Source of the DNA: Sutterella faecalis
GTDB taxonomy: Bacteria > Pseudomonadota > Gammaproteobacteria > Burkholderiales > Burkholderiaceae_F
Direction of reading: 5' to 3'
DNA length: 64,000 nucleotides
NCBI RefSeq assembly: GCF_006337085.1
Contig: NZ_CP040882.1
Location: forward strand, 2,604,001 to 2,668,000
A program made the translations under genes and the position numbers. The notes under the pieces were generated by a model. The model saw nothing but the letters and a program-made list of their open reading frames with translations, did not search any database and was not told the origin of the DNA. Within the stretch, counting starts at the first letter, position 1, and each line of letters opens with the position of its first letter. Shown piece after piece: positions 16,448 through 25,062 of the stretch.

Positions 16448-16504
16448 TCGAAAGCTTCTCGCCTCACCTTCATCCCTTCGCAGCACCCTAAGGACATTCT
16501 TTAC

Positions 16505-17629
16505 ATGCGCATCGAAAAGGCCGTCATCCGTCAGATGAAATTGCCCTTCAAGACGGGCTTCCGCACGAGCTTCGGCACGACCGTCGTCAAGGACTTTCTC
16601 CTGGTTGAGCTCTACGACGCCAAAAGGCGTTTGGGGCTTGGCGAATGCTCGGCCTTCATGCGTCCCTGGTACAACGAAGAGACGACGGTGGGCGCACGCT
16701 ATGTGATCCGGGAATTTCTCCTCTCTGAGCTCCTCCGGAGCGAGGAGATTGCGTCGCCCGAAGCGTTTTTCGATCAGACGGCGTGGATTCGCAGAAACCG
16801 CATGGCGAGGTCTGCAGTTGACTGCGCGCTCTGGGATCTCTGGAGCCGTGAAAAAGGCATTCCGGAGTGGCGCGCGCTCGGCGGCACTAAGAATGTGATC
16901 GAGTCCGGCGTGTCGCTCGGCATTGAAAAGTCGCCGGCGGAGCTCTTGAAGACCATTGAAAAGTATCTGGGCCAGGGCTATCGGCGTGTCAAATGCAAAA
17001 TTGCGCCCGGCTTCGACCTCGAATACCTGCGCGCGGCACGCCGTGAATTCGGCGACATCATGCTGATGGCGGATGCCAATTCAGCTTATACGCTCGACGA
17101 CATCGACACCTTCCGTGCGATGGACGAGCTCGACCTCCTCATGATCGAGCAGCCGCTCGCAAGCGACGACATCGTCGACCATCGGCATCTGCAGGCGGCG
17201 ATCCGCACGCCGGTGTGCCTCGACGAAAGCGTCGACTCGGTCGACGACGCGAGGCGTGCTATCGAGCTCGGAAGCTGCAAGGTCATCAACATCAAGGTGG
17301 CGCGCGTGGGCGGCCTCACGGAAGCGCGCCGCATTCAGGAATTTGCCGCCCGTCACAACGTCGGCTGCTGGTGCGGCGGAATGGTGGATGCGGGCGTTGC
17401 GCGCGGGCACAACATTGCCGTCGCGACCCTTCCCAACTACGTCTACCCGAACGACATTCCGTCGTCGGACCGCTACTACGCGGACGACCTGGTGACGCCC
17501 TCGACCTTCATCGACCGTGAGGCCCATATCACCGCATCGGAACGCCCGGGCACGGGGTTCGAGCCCGACTGGGCGGTGATCGAAAAGCATACGGTCGAAA
17601 AAGAAGTTCTCACCAGAGCCGACCTCTGA
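16505..17629 (+). CDS. enolase-superfamily N-acylamino-acid racemase / OSB synthase-like
   Basis: A 374-residue enolase-superfamily enzyme of the muconate-lactonizing subgroup, resembling N-succinylamino acid racemase / o-succinylbenzoate synthase. Catalytic lysines are KCK (K163-K165) and K264 (NIKVARVGG). Metal ligands are D190 (MADANS), E215 (MIEQPL) and D240 (CLDES). The C-terminal WCGGMVDAGVARGHN loop is typical. The enzyme abstracts the alpha proton of an N-acyl amino acid or dehydrates SHCHC. No other menaquinone genes are near, so racemase/epimerase activity on an N-acyl amino acid (possibly methionine, given the MetQ-like neighbour) is favoured. The gene ends one base before the convergent hydrolase gene. 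Confidence 0.85.
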   Translation: MRIEKAVIRQMKLPFKTGFRTSFGTTVVKDFLLVELYDAKRRLGLGECSAFMRPWYNEETTVGARYVIREFLLSELLRSEEIASPEAFFDQTAWIRRNRMARSAVDCALWDLWSREKGIPEWRALGGTKNVIESGVSLGIEKSPAELLKTIEKYLGQGYRRVKCKIAPGFDLEYLRAARREFGDIMLMADANSAYTLDDIDTFRAMDELDLLMIEQPLASDDIVDHRHLQAAIRTPVCLDESVDSVDDARRAIELGSCKVINIKVARVGGLTEARRIQEFAARHNVGCWCGGMVDAGVARGHNIAVATLPNYVYPNDIPSSDRYYADDLVTPSTFIDREAHITASERPGTGFEPDWAVIEKHTVEKEVLTRADL

Positions 17630-17630
17630 C

Positions 17631-18890
17631 TCATCCATTCATCACGGAGAGGATCTCTTTCTCCTGTTCCGTAAACCAGGGGTTGAACGTCAGGCGAGCA
17701 GTCACTCCGGTACGCTTCTTGTCGCCCCAGGCGCCGTAATGGATGTCCTTTTCGGGGATCCCGCGGCAGGTGGTGGTGGAGGTACGGTCTTCTCCCAACC
17801 GGCAGAGGCGGTTCAAGCCTTCTTTCCCGTACTGAGGATTTCCGGGCGAATAGAGAAGCCCCATGTGCGAGAAGCTCGTGATGTTTTCGTCCGGAAGATA
17901 GTCGGTCCTCACGACGACCCGCGGGTCATTGCCGGAGAGCTCCGACGCGGTCGATTGATCCCCGTACCAGAGAAAGCGCGTGCGCGGGTTCGTGAAGCGC
18001 TTCGGGAACGTTTCAAGAAGCGCCTGAGTATTCACGACCGAATCGTGCTCGCTCATCATGATGACGGCGGGGCGCTCAAAGGGCTTCCTCAGGAGCGCTT
18101 CCTCGGCGCTCCGCATCGTGTCGACGAAGGCCGCAAGCGCCTGCACGGGAACGATTGTGTAGCGAAATGGCGTCTGGCCTCCCATCATCGAATCCTCGGG
18201 CTCTCTCAGCCAGTTGATGAAGGGCGCGAGAATCGGCGCCATGAAGGCGAGATGCGTGCGCACTTCCACGGCGGGCGAAAAGAGGACGAGCCCGGAGATC
18301 CATTCATGGCGGGAAGCGAATTCAATCGCGAGATTGCAGCCCGTTGAGAAGCCGCCGAGCCAGACCTCGGTTTTCTCTCCCTGATGGAGCGTTTTCAGGT
18401 CGCGGTCCAGGATCTCCGCCTGCTCCCGCACCACCCGGCGCCAGTCGTCCGCCGTGGGCTCGAGCATGTCTTCGGGCCGCGTGCCGCAGCCCGGAAGGAG
18501 CACTGTCCGCACGAGCCATCCGGCATTCGCGTAAGTGCGAGCCTGATCGACGAAGCTCCAGGGCGAGTCGCCGAGTCCGTGAATGAGAAGAATGCCGCGG
18601 GTGCCGACGGCGCCTGATGCGGGAAGCGTCTCCGAGGGCGTGTTCCACCGAAGCTCCGCCGCCGTGTCGTCGGACACGAATTTCCGCCGGGCGTTCACCC
18701 AGGCGCGCGTTTCTGTGGCATAGGCCGCAAAGGACGTTTGGCCGAGGGGCTGGACGCCCGCAATCTCAGCCTTGGGCGATGTCGCGCACGAAGCGAGCGA
18801 GACCGTGAGCGGGAGAGCTGCGAGGACTGCGGCGCCGCCAAGAAGCCGGCGCCGGGAGAGCAGAAAGCGGGGAGAGGACATTCTTTTCAT
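17631..18890 (-). CDS. exported alpha/beta hydrolase (Tat-type lipoprotein signal)
   Basis: A 419-residue alpha/beta hydrolase. The N-terminus has a twin-arginine signal (LLSRRRLLGG) with a lipobox-like LASC near residue 34, suggesting Tat export and possible lipidation. The fold is shown by the oxyanion motif LIHGLGDSPWSF, nucleophile elbow GFSTGC, acid region MMSEHDSVV and a C-terminal histidine in SFSHMGLL. It would hydrolyse an ester, thioester or amide outside the cytoplasm; the substrate is unknown. The stretch TSTTTCRGIPEKDIHYGAW near the end is unusual and may cap the site. Transcribed convergently with the racemase gene, from which it is separated by one base; its own promoter should lie near 18,900. 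Confidence 0.82.
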   Translation of the reverse strand: MKRMSSPRFLLSRRRLLGGAAVLAALPLTVSLASCATSPKAEIAGVQPLGQTSFAAYATETRAWVNARRKFVSDDTAAELRWNTPSETLPASGAVGTRGILLIHGLGDSPWSFVDQARTYANAGWLVRTVLLPGCGTRPEDMLEPTADDWRRVVREQAEILDRDLKTLHQGEKTEVWLGGFSTGCNLAIEFASRHEWISGLVLFSPAVEVRTHLAFMAPILAPFINWLREPEDSMMGGQTPFRYTIVPVQALAAFVDTMRSAEEALLRKPFERPAVIMMSEHDSVVNTQALLETFPKRFTNPRTRFLWYGDQSTASELSGNDPRVVVRTDYLPDENITSFSHMGLLYSPGNPQYGKEGLNRLCRLGEDRTSTTTCRGIPEKDIHYGAWGDKKRTGVTARLTFNPWFTEQEKEILSVMNG

Positions 18891-18894
18891 AGCG

Positions 18895-18930
18895 AAGAAA
18901 AGAATAACGGGCCGGAAGGATTCCGGCCCG
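18895..18930 (-). terminator. intrinsic terminator of pflB
   Basis: CGGGCCGGAA (18908-18917) pairs perfectly with TTCCGGCCCG (18921-18930) around 3 bases. On the minus strand it is followed by TTATTCTTTTC. It lies 50 bases past the pflB stop. Confidence 0.8.
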
Positions 18931-18979
18931 CTCCGATTACATCAAAAAATTGCGTAATCCGATCAATGGAAGACGTTGA

Positions 18980-21226
18980 TTACATCTTCCGGTGGCAGGT
19001 GCGCGCAATGACGTCGAGCTGCTGCTCGCGAGTGAGGTCGATGAACTTCACCGCGTAGCCCGAGACGCGGATCGTGAAGTTCGCGTATTCGGGCTTCTCG
19101 GGATGCTCCATCGCGTCGATCAGCTTGTCGGTGCCGAAGACATTGACGTTCAGATGGTGCGCGCCCTGGGCGAAGTAGCCGTCCATCACGGAGACCAAGT
19201 TTTCGGCGCGTTCGTCGAGCGAATGGCCGAGCGCGTCGGGACTGATCGTCTGGGTGTTGGAGATGCCGTCGAGCGCGTACTCGTAGGGAAGCTTCGCGAC
19301 GGAGTTGAGGGACGCGAGAAGGCCGTTCTTTTCCGCGCCGTAGCTCGGGTTCGCGCCGGGCGAGAGCGGTTCGCCCGCCTTTCTGCCGTCGGGAAGCGAC
19401 CCCGTCGCCTTCCCGTAGACCACGTTCGACGTGATCGTGAGAATCGAGGTCGTGGGTTCGGAATGACGGTAGGTCGGGTAGTGGCGGACCTTTTCAATGA
19501 AGGTTCTGAGAAGCCACACGGCCAATTCGTCCGCGCGCTCGTCGTCGTTGCCGTAGTGCGGGAAGTCGCCCTCGACCTCGAAGTCGACCGCCACGCCCTT
19601 GTCGTTGCGGATGGGCTTCACCTTCGCGTACTTGATGGCGCAGAGGGAGTCGACGACGTGCGAGAAGCCGGCAATGCCCGTCGCGAACGTGCGGCGGACG
19701 TCGGTATCGATGAGCGCGAGCTCGGCGGCTTCATAGAAGTACTTGTCGTGCATGTAGTGAATGAGGTTGAGCGTATTCACGTAAATGCCGGCAAGCCACT
19801 CCATCATGGGGTCGAAGCGCGCCATGACTTCGTCGTAATCGAGGAATTCCGACGTGATCGGACGATAGGCCGGACCCACCTGAGCGCCCGACTTCTCATC
19901 AACGCCGCCGTTGATGGCGTAGAGCATGCACTTGGCGAGGTTCGCGCGGGCGCCGAAGAACTGCATTTCCTTGCCGGTTTCGGTCGCCGAGACGCAACAG
20001 CAGATCGAGTAGTCGTCGCCCCAGACCGGACGCATGACGTCGTCGTTTTCATACTGGACGCTCGAAGTGAGGCACGAGATCTTCGCGGCATAGCGGCGGA
20101 AGGCCTCAGGAAGCGCCTTCGTGTAGAGGACCGTCAGGTTGGGTTCGGGCGCCGGATCCATGTTTTCGAGCGTATGGAGGAAGCGGAAGTCCGTCTTCGT
20201 CACCATCGGGCGGCCGTCCATGCCGATGCCGGCCATCTCAAGCGTCGCCCAGACCGGGTCGCCCGAGAAGAGCTGGTTGTATTCCGGAATGCGGGCGAAC
20301 TTCACCATGCGGAACTTCATGACGAGATGGTCGATGAGTTCCTGGGCTTCGCTTTCCGTGAGCGTTCCTTCCTTCAGGTCGCGCTCGAGGTAGATGTCGA
20401 GGAAGGTCGAAATGCGGCCCACCGACATCGCGGCGCCGTTCTGCGTGCGGATGGCGGCGAGGTAGCCGAAGTAAAGCCACTGCACGGCTTCGCGGGCATT
20501 CACTGCAGGCTTCGAAATATCAAAGCCGTAGCTCTTTGCGAGCTCCTTCATCGCCATGAGGGCGCGGATCTGTTCGCTGATCTCCTCGCGCTGGCGGATG
20601 ACTTCGTCGCTCATCATTCCGCAGCCGCAGTTTTTGAGATCGCGCTTCTTTTCAGCGATCAGATGATCGATGCCGTAGAGCGCAACGCGGCGGTAGTCGC
20701 CCACGATGCGGCCGCGCCCGTAGGTGTCGGGAAGACCCGTGATGATCTTATTCTTGCGCGCCGCACGCATTTCGGGCGTGTAGGCGTCGTAGACGCCCTG
20801 GTTGTGCGTCTTGCGGTATTCGTTGAAGATCTGATCGAACTTCGCATTGGGTTCGTACCCGTAGGTGCGGCAGGCTTCCTGGGCCATGCGGATGCCGCCG
20901 TAGGGCATGAAGGCGCGCTTCAGGGGCTTGTCGGTCTGGATGCCCACCACCTTCTCGAGATCCTTCAAAGCCGGATCAATGTAGGCGGCAGGATAGGCAG
21001 TAATCGAGGAGACGATTTCGGTCTCCATGTCGAGGACGCCGCCCTTGGCGCGTTCTTCCTTCTGGAGTTCGGAGAGGCGTCCCCAGAGCTTTTGCGTCGC
21101 TTCAGTGGGGCCGGCGAGGAAGTCGCTACCGCCCGAATACGGGGTGTAGTTGTTCTGAATGAAGTCGCGGACGTTTATGTCGCGCTTCCAGTGCGTTCCC
21201 GTAAAGGTGCGCCAGGCTTCAGTCAT
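18980..21226 (-). CDS. pflB: pyruvate formate-lyase (formate C-acetyltransferase)
   Basis: A 748-residue glycyl-radical enzyme converting pyruvate and CoA to acetyl-CoA and formate under anaerobic conditions. The active-site cysteine pair is in ICCCVSATETG (about 408-415), followed by the family block MQFFGARANLAK and YAINGG. The radical glycine lies in RVSGYAV (near residue 722), about 27 residues before the end, as expected. I chose ATG 21226, preceded by AGGAG at 7 bases; upstream in-frame codons are leader. It lies directly after its activase gene on the same strand (59-base gap), an order opposite to E. coli. Formate made here could feed formate dehydrogenases and nitrite or fumarate respiration. 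Confidence 0.96.
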   Translation of the reverse strand: MTEAWRTFTGTHWKRDINVRDFIQNNYTPYSGGSDFLAGPTEATQKLWGRLSELQKEERAKGGVLDMETEIVSSITAYPAAYIDPALKDLEKVVGIQTDKPLKRAFMPYGGIRMAQEACRTYGYEPNAKFDQIFNEYRKTHNQGVYDAYTPEMRAARKNKIITGLPDTYGRGRIVGDYRRVALYGIDHLIAEKKRDLKNCGCGMMSDEVIRQREEISEQIRALMAMKELAKSYGFDISKPAVNAREAVQWLYFGYLAAIRTQNGAAMSVGRISTFLDIYLERDLKEGTLTESEAQELIDHLVMKFRMVKFARIPEYNQLFSGDPVWATLEMAGIGMDGRPMVTKTDFRFLHTLENMDPAPEPNLTVLYTKALPEAFRRYAAKISCLTSSVQYENDDVMRPVWGDDYSICCCVSATETGKEMQFFGARANLAKCMLYAINGGVDEKSGAQVGPAYRPITSEFLDYDEVMARFDPMMEWLAGIYVNTLNLIHYMHDKYFYEAAELALIDTDVRRTFATGIAGFSHVVDSLCAIKYAKVKPIRNDKGVAVDFEVEGDFPHYGNDDERADELAVWLLRTFIEKVRHYPTYRHSEPTTSILTITSNVVYGKATGSLPDGRKAGEPLSPGANPSYGAEKNGLLASLNSVAKLPYEYALDGISNTQTISPDALGHSLDERAENLVSVMDGYFAQGAHHLNVNVFGTDKLIDAMEHPEKPEYANFTIRVSGYAVKFIDLTREQQLDVIARTCHRKM

Positions 21227-21285
21227 GGTGGAACTCCTATGATTTGAAAATGAAAAATTAAGGAAAGCTGGGGAAATCGGTACTG

Positions 21286-22026
21286 CTAAATCTCCGCGGA
21301 CCCGCATCCGAGAATGCGCTCGGCATTGAGGATGCGTTCCCTTGAAGGCGGCGGGAGGCCCTTCGTGCGGCAGGGAATGCCGAGCGCCTCCCACTTGGGT
21401 TCTGCAAAGCTGTGAAAGGGGAGAACCTCGACGCGACGGACGTTCTTGAGCGTCTTGATGAAGCCGGAGAGCGCTTCCAGGGCCTCATCCTCATCCGTCC
21501 ATTCGGGCACGAGGACGTGCCGGATCCAGACGGGCTTCTCCTTATCCGAGAGATAGCGCGCGAAGTCGAGAATCGTTTCGTTTGTGAAGCCCGTGAGCTT
21601 CTTGTGAGCGTCGGGGCGGATGTGCTTGATGTCGAGGAGCACGAGGTCGGTGACGGCCATCAGGCGCTCGAACCTCGCAAGATTTTCGGATTCGCGCGTA
21701 AAGGGAAGTCCGCTCGTGTCGATCGTGGTCGATACGCCCGCACGCTTTGCTTTTTCAAAAAGCTCCGTCACGAATTCAATCTGCAGGAGCGGCTCCCCGC
21801 CGCTCACGGTGATGCCGCCCTTTTCGCCCCAGTAGGGACGGTAGCGGAGCGCCCGCTCGAGGACTTCGTCGGGCGTGACGATTTCCCCCGTCTGAATGCG
21901 CCAGGTATCCGGATTGTGGCAGTAGACGCAGCGCATGCGGCAGCCCTGCACGAAGACGACGAACCGTACGCCGGGTCCGTCGACGGATCCGAATGTCTCG
22001 TAAGAATGAATGCGGCCGGTGGTCAT
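21286..22026 (-). CDS. pflA: pyruvate formate-lyase activating enzyme
   Basis: A 246-residue radical SAM activase, the same length as typical PflA. The cluster motif is CRMRCVYC (CxxxCxxC) in GCRMRCVYCHNPDTW, followed by GGITVSGGEPLLQ and the substrate-domain block DLVLLDIKH. It uses SAM and a [4Fe-4S] cluster to place the glycyl radical on PflB. I chose ATG 22026 because family alignment begins at GRIHSYETFGSVDGPG; the much longer open frame upstream is non-coding leader. It is transcribed first, then pflB. A 311-base gap separates it from the amino acid importer, with a terminator in between, so it should have its own promoter. Confidence 0.95.
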   Translation of the reverse strand: MTTGRIHSYETFGSVDGPGVRFVVFVQGCRMRCVYCHNPDTWRIQTGEIVTPDEVLERALRYRPYWGEKGGITVSGGEPLLQIEFVTELFEKAKRAGVSTTIDTSGLPFTRESENLARFERLMAVTDLVLLDIKHIRPDAHKKLTGFTNETILDFARYLSDKEKPVWIRHVLVPEWTDEDEALEALSGFIKTLKNVRRVEVLPFHSFAEPKWEALGIPCRTKGLPPPSRERILNAERILGCGSAEI

Positions 22027-22265
22027 GGCGGGCGAAGGAATCCTCTGTCGGTCGGGTTCATGGGGGACTTCCCTAGGGAGAAGCCCTCTCTTTTTGCCAA
22101 TCCTTACTCTAAGCGAAGGCGCGCCGCAAGTCATCAGTCCTTCGGATGAGTTTGGGTGGGGAAAAGGCCTTGCGAAGACTACCGAAAGCAGCCGTTTCCG
22201 ACTGAAGTGAAATTGTGTCCGGCGGCGTCGAAATGTTGTCGCGCATTGCCGGGACGCAGGCGAAA

Positions 22266-22304
22266 AGAAAAGCCCGCGGAATGAAAGCAGCATTCCCGCG
22301 GGCT
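22266..22304 (-). terminator. intrinsic terminator of the amino acid ABC operon
   Basis: AGCCCGCGGAATG (22271-22283) pairs with CATTCCCGCGGGCT (22291-22304), with one bulged base. On the minus strand the stem is followed by TTTTCTTTTC. It closes the ATP-binding protein gene that ends at 22338. Confidence 0.8.
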
Positions 22305-22337
22305 GATAGAAGATTTGGATTTGTTAGATAGGCATCG

Positions 22338-23084
22338 TCAAAGCACGCGTGCAAGGAAGGATTTCGTGCGCTCTTCCTTAGGCGCAACGAGGATCTCCTC
22401 GGGCGAGCCTTCCTCGATGATGTGGCCGCCGTCCATGAAGACCACGCGGTCGGCGACTTCACGCGCGAATCCGATTTCGTGCGTGACGACGATCATCGTC
22501 ATGCCGGAGTCAGCGAGGCGCTTCATGACGGAGAGCACTTCGCCCACGAGTTCGGGGTCGAGCGCCGAGGTGGGTTCGTCAAAGAGCATCACCTTCGGTT
22601 CCATCGCGAGCGCGCGGGCAATAGCGACGCGCTGCTGCTGGCCGCCCGAGAGGCTCGCCGGATAGTCGTTCGCCTTTTCGAGAAGCCCGACGCTCTTCAG
22701 GAGCTCAAGCGCCTTCCTGCGGGCGGGCTCCTCCGCAACCTTGAGAACGATCTGCTGCGCGAGCATAACGTTTTCAACGACCGTCTTGTGGGGCCAGAGG
22801 TTGAAGCGCTGGAAGACCATGCCGAGATGCTCGCGCACCTTGTTGAGGTTCGTCTTCGGATTCGTCACTTCGACGCCGTTCACGAAAATCTTCCCCGAGG
22901 TCGGAACCTCGAGCTCGTTGATGCAGCGGAGCATCGTCGACTTGCCCGACCCCGAGGGGCCGAGGACCACGACCTTTTCGCCCGGGCGGACGGAAAGGTT
23001 GATGCCGTCCAGGACCACATGATCCCCGAAGGCCTTCTTCAGGTTCTGAATTTCAACGATGGCGTTTTTGCTTTCTTCACTCAT
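22338..23084 (-). CDS. polar amino acid ABC importer ATPase (GlnQ-like)
   Basis: A 248-residue ABC ATPase of the polar amino acid uptake family. Walker A GPSGSGKST, Q-loop VFQRFNLWPH, signature LSGGQQQRVAIARAL, Walker B VMLFDEPTSALDPE and H-loop VTHEIGFA are all intact. Its ATG overlaps the permease stop by 4 bases (ATGA), so the two are translationally coupled. With the permease (23081-23845) and binding protein (23998-24768) it makes a full importer of the GlnHPQ/ArtPQJ class. Exact amino acid unknown. Confidence 0.93.
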   Translation of the reverse strand: MSEESKNAIVEIQNLKKAFGDHVVLDGINLSVRPGEKVVVLGPSGSGKSTMLRCINELEVPTSGKIFVNGVEVTNPKTNLNKVREHLGMVFQRFNLWPHKTVVENVMLAQQIVLKVAEEPARRKALELLKSVGLLEKANDYPASLSGGQQQRVAIARALAMEPKVMLFDEPTSALDPELVGEVLSVMKRLADSGMTMIVVTHEIGFAREVADRVVFMDGGHIIEEGSPEEILVAPKEERTKSFLARVL

Positions 23085-23845
23085 GACGTGCTCCCAAGAC
23101 CGTTGTCGCCGCGCCCGAGCCTTGCTTCAAGGCGGCGGATGCCCCAGGCGAGAAGCAGCGTCATCACCCAGTAGACGCAGGAAATCGTGATGTAGGGTTC
23201 CCAGTAGCGGGCGGAGGCGCCGGCCACCGTGCGGGCGGCGTAGGCAAGTTCAGCGAGACCGATCGCGGACACCAGGGACGAATCCTTCAGAATGGCGATC
23301 GCGTTGTTGCCGAGCGCGGGAAGCATCCGGCGGAAGGCCTGCGGCAGGATGATCTTGCGCATGGCCTGGAAGTAGGTCATGCCGAGCGACCGGGCGGACT
23401 CCATCTGACCCTTGTCGAGCGACTGGATGCCGGCGCGGAAGATTTCGCACATGTAGGCGCCGGAATTCAAAGTGATCGCGCAGATGCCCGCGAGCATGGC
23501 GCCGTAGTTGGCGCGGATTTCGCGCGCGAGCGCGCCGTCGATGAGGAGGCCGTCGATCGGATGAATGAAGATCGGGAGCACCGCAAAGTGCATGAGAAAG
23601 ATCTGCACGAAGAGCGGCGTGCCGCGAAAGAAGCTCACGTAGACCGCGATCGGCCAGCGCACGCCGAAATGGAGAAACGACTTTGCGGGTTCGTAGCGCG
23701 CGGAGGCGAGGCGCCCCATGCCGAGGAGCGTGCCGAGAATCATGCCGAGGAAGACGCAGATCACGGTGATCTGAACGGTCATCCAGGCGCCGTGCACGAA
23801 GAGCGGCCAGTATTCAACGATGACGTCGGAATGAAAACCAAACAT
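23081..23845 (-). CDS. polar amino acid ABC importer permease (GlnP-like)
   Basis: A 254-residue inner-membrane permease of the His/Glu/Gln/Arg family. About five membrane segments include VHGAWMTVQITVICVFLG and GMLAGICAITLNSGAYMCEIFRAG. The EAA loop reads ARSLGMTYFQAMRKIILPQAFR, the contact site for the ATPase. It lacks a fused binding domain; the separate binding protein gene precedes it by 152 bases. It probably acts as a homodimer. It starts at ATG 23845. Confidence 0.92.
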   Translation of the reverse strand: MFGFHSDVIVEYWPLFVHGAWMTVQITVICVFLGMILGTLLGMGRLASARYEPAKSFLHFGVRWPIAVYVSFFRGTPLFVQIFLMHFAVLPIFIHPIDGLLIDGALAREIRANYGAMLAGICAITLNSGAYMCEIFRAGIQSLDKGQMESARSLGMTYFQAMRKIILPQAFRRMLPALGNNAIAILKDSSLVSAIGLAELAYAARTVAGASARYWEPYITISCVYWVMTLLLAWGIRRLEARLGRGDNGLGSTS

Positions 23846-23997
23846 TGAGGGTCCGTTTATAGAAACGCGCCGGCGCCCATTTTTTCAGGACGCCGACGTG
23901 GCTTGGAAAAATGACTGGAGAGGAGGGAGCGCTGCGGGCCGCTTCTCAAAACCGGGCGGCTTCAGGAACGCTTCCCTTCGCAATCGGGTTCAGGCGA

Positions 23998-24768
23998 TCA
24001 GCGGGGAAGCTTCGGAGCATCCGTGCCGAACCACTTCTGATAGACCTTGTTGTAGGCGCCCGAGGAAATGGCCTTTTCGAGGCCGTTGTTCACGTCGTTC
24101 AGAACCTTCGTGTTGCCCTTTCTCACGCCGATGCCGAAGTACTGTTCGGCAAAGCCCGGATCGCGGCACTGGTTGAACTTCTTCTCGGGGTTCTGCTTCA
24201 CGTACCACTGCAGAACGCCCACGTCGCCGATCATCGCGTCGACGCCGCCGTTGGCGAGCTCTTCAAGCGCGAGGGGCGTGTTGTCGAAGCGGCGGATGTT
24301 GGTCGAGGCCTTGCCGAATTCCTGCGAGGCGGCAATGTCGCCCGCAGAAGCGTTGACCACGGCGATGAGCTTGCCCTTCAGGTCCTTCAGGCTCGTAATC
24401 TTCAGGTTCGAATTCGTGAGAATGAGCTGGTGGGCGAGGAAGTAGGGGTGCGAGAAGTCGACGGCTTCCTTGCGCTTTTCCGTGATCGTGATGCCCGACA
24501 TGACGATGTCGCGGTCGCCGTTGTTGAGGCCGGCGAAGATGCCGTCCCAGGGCGTGTTGATGAATTCAACTTCGAAGCCGCCCGCCTTGGCGATTTCCTT
24601 CATGAGGTCCACGTCGAAGCCGACGAGCTCCTTATTGGGCGTTTCGTATTCGAAGGGTCGGTAGGTCGCACCCGTGCCGACCGTGTAGGTCGCGGCGCTG
24701 GCGATGCCGGCGGCGAGGGCGGCAGAGAAGAAAGCGGCTGCAAAGACGGCTTTGGTCTTCAGAGACAT
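23998..24768 (-). CDS. periplasmic amino acid-binding protein
   Basis: A 256-residue secreted binding protein with a cleavable signal peptide (MSLKTKAVFAAAFFSAALAAGIASA). Family 3 features include TYRPFEYETPNKELVGFDVDL, DIVMSGITITEKRKEAVDFSHPYF and an alpha-amino/carboxylate-binding region around NASAGDIAASQEF. A D-IGDVGVLQWYVKQ block replaces the usual D-hinge segment. It is the first gene of the importer operon and hands its ligand to the permease. The ligand class is polar amino acids; which one cannot be read. The gap to the divergent GntR-type gene (294 bases) holds an operator-like palindrome at 24947. Confidence 0.92.
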   Translation of the reverse strand: MSLKTKAVFAAAFFSAALAAGIASAATYTVGTGATYRPFEYETPNKELVGFDVDLMKEIAKAGGFEVEFINTPWDGIFAGLNNGDRDIVMSGITITEKRKEAVDFSHPYFLAHQLILTNSNLKITSLKDLKGKLIAVVNASAGDIAASQEFGKASTNIRRFDNTPLALEELANGGVDAMIGDVGVLQWYVKQNPEKKFNQCRDPGFAEQYFGIGVRKGNTKVLNDVNNGLEKAISSGAYNKVYQKWFGTDAPKLPR

Positions 24769-24946
24769 GTTCTTAAAACTCCAGAAAATGAGTGTGCGGA
24801 TGCGGACGCACGGAAGGAAAGTAGAAAATTACCGGGCGTGATTGTGGGCGTTTTGTCCCGCGCGCGTAAAGGTCTGGCGGGCAAAGAATAGAGGGTTTTA
24901 TGAGCTAACCGAGGTTCTCTACGAAAAGAAGGTTAGTTGCCGGCAA

Positions 24947-24956
24947 TTGTCGACAA
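24947..24956. promoter_or_regulatory. GntR-type operator TTGTCGACAA
   Basis: A perfect 10-base palindrome 106 bases before the GntR-type regulator start. The same ten bases form the core of the large palindrome at 27306-27349. FadR-subfamily (FCD) regulators commonly bind TTGTnnACAA-like sites, so this is a likely autoregulatory site. It also lies upstream of the divergent amino acid importer. Confidence 0.6.
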
Positions 24957-25062
24957 GTTGATCGGTTTGATTGGCAACTCTCACGTCATTAAGCGACATA
25001 ATCTCTTTCGCTAGAATTGAAACTTTTGGGCGCTGCCCGCTCTATTCATCAGGGAATTTTTC

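Noticed and set aside
18992..21247. A 751-codon open frame on the plus strand over pflB
   Set aside because: It is the shadow of the high-GC pflB gene on the other strand; the protein is rich in Arg, Val, Glu, His and shows no domain, while pflB is certain.
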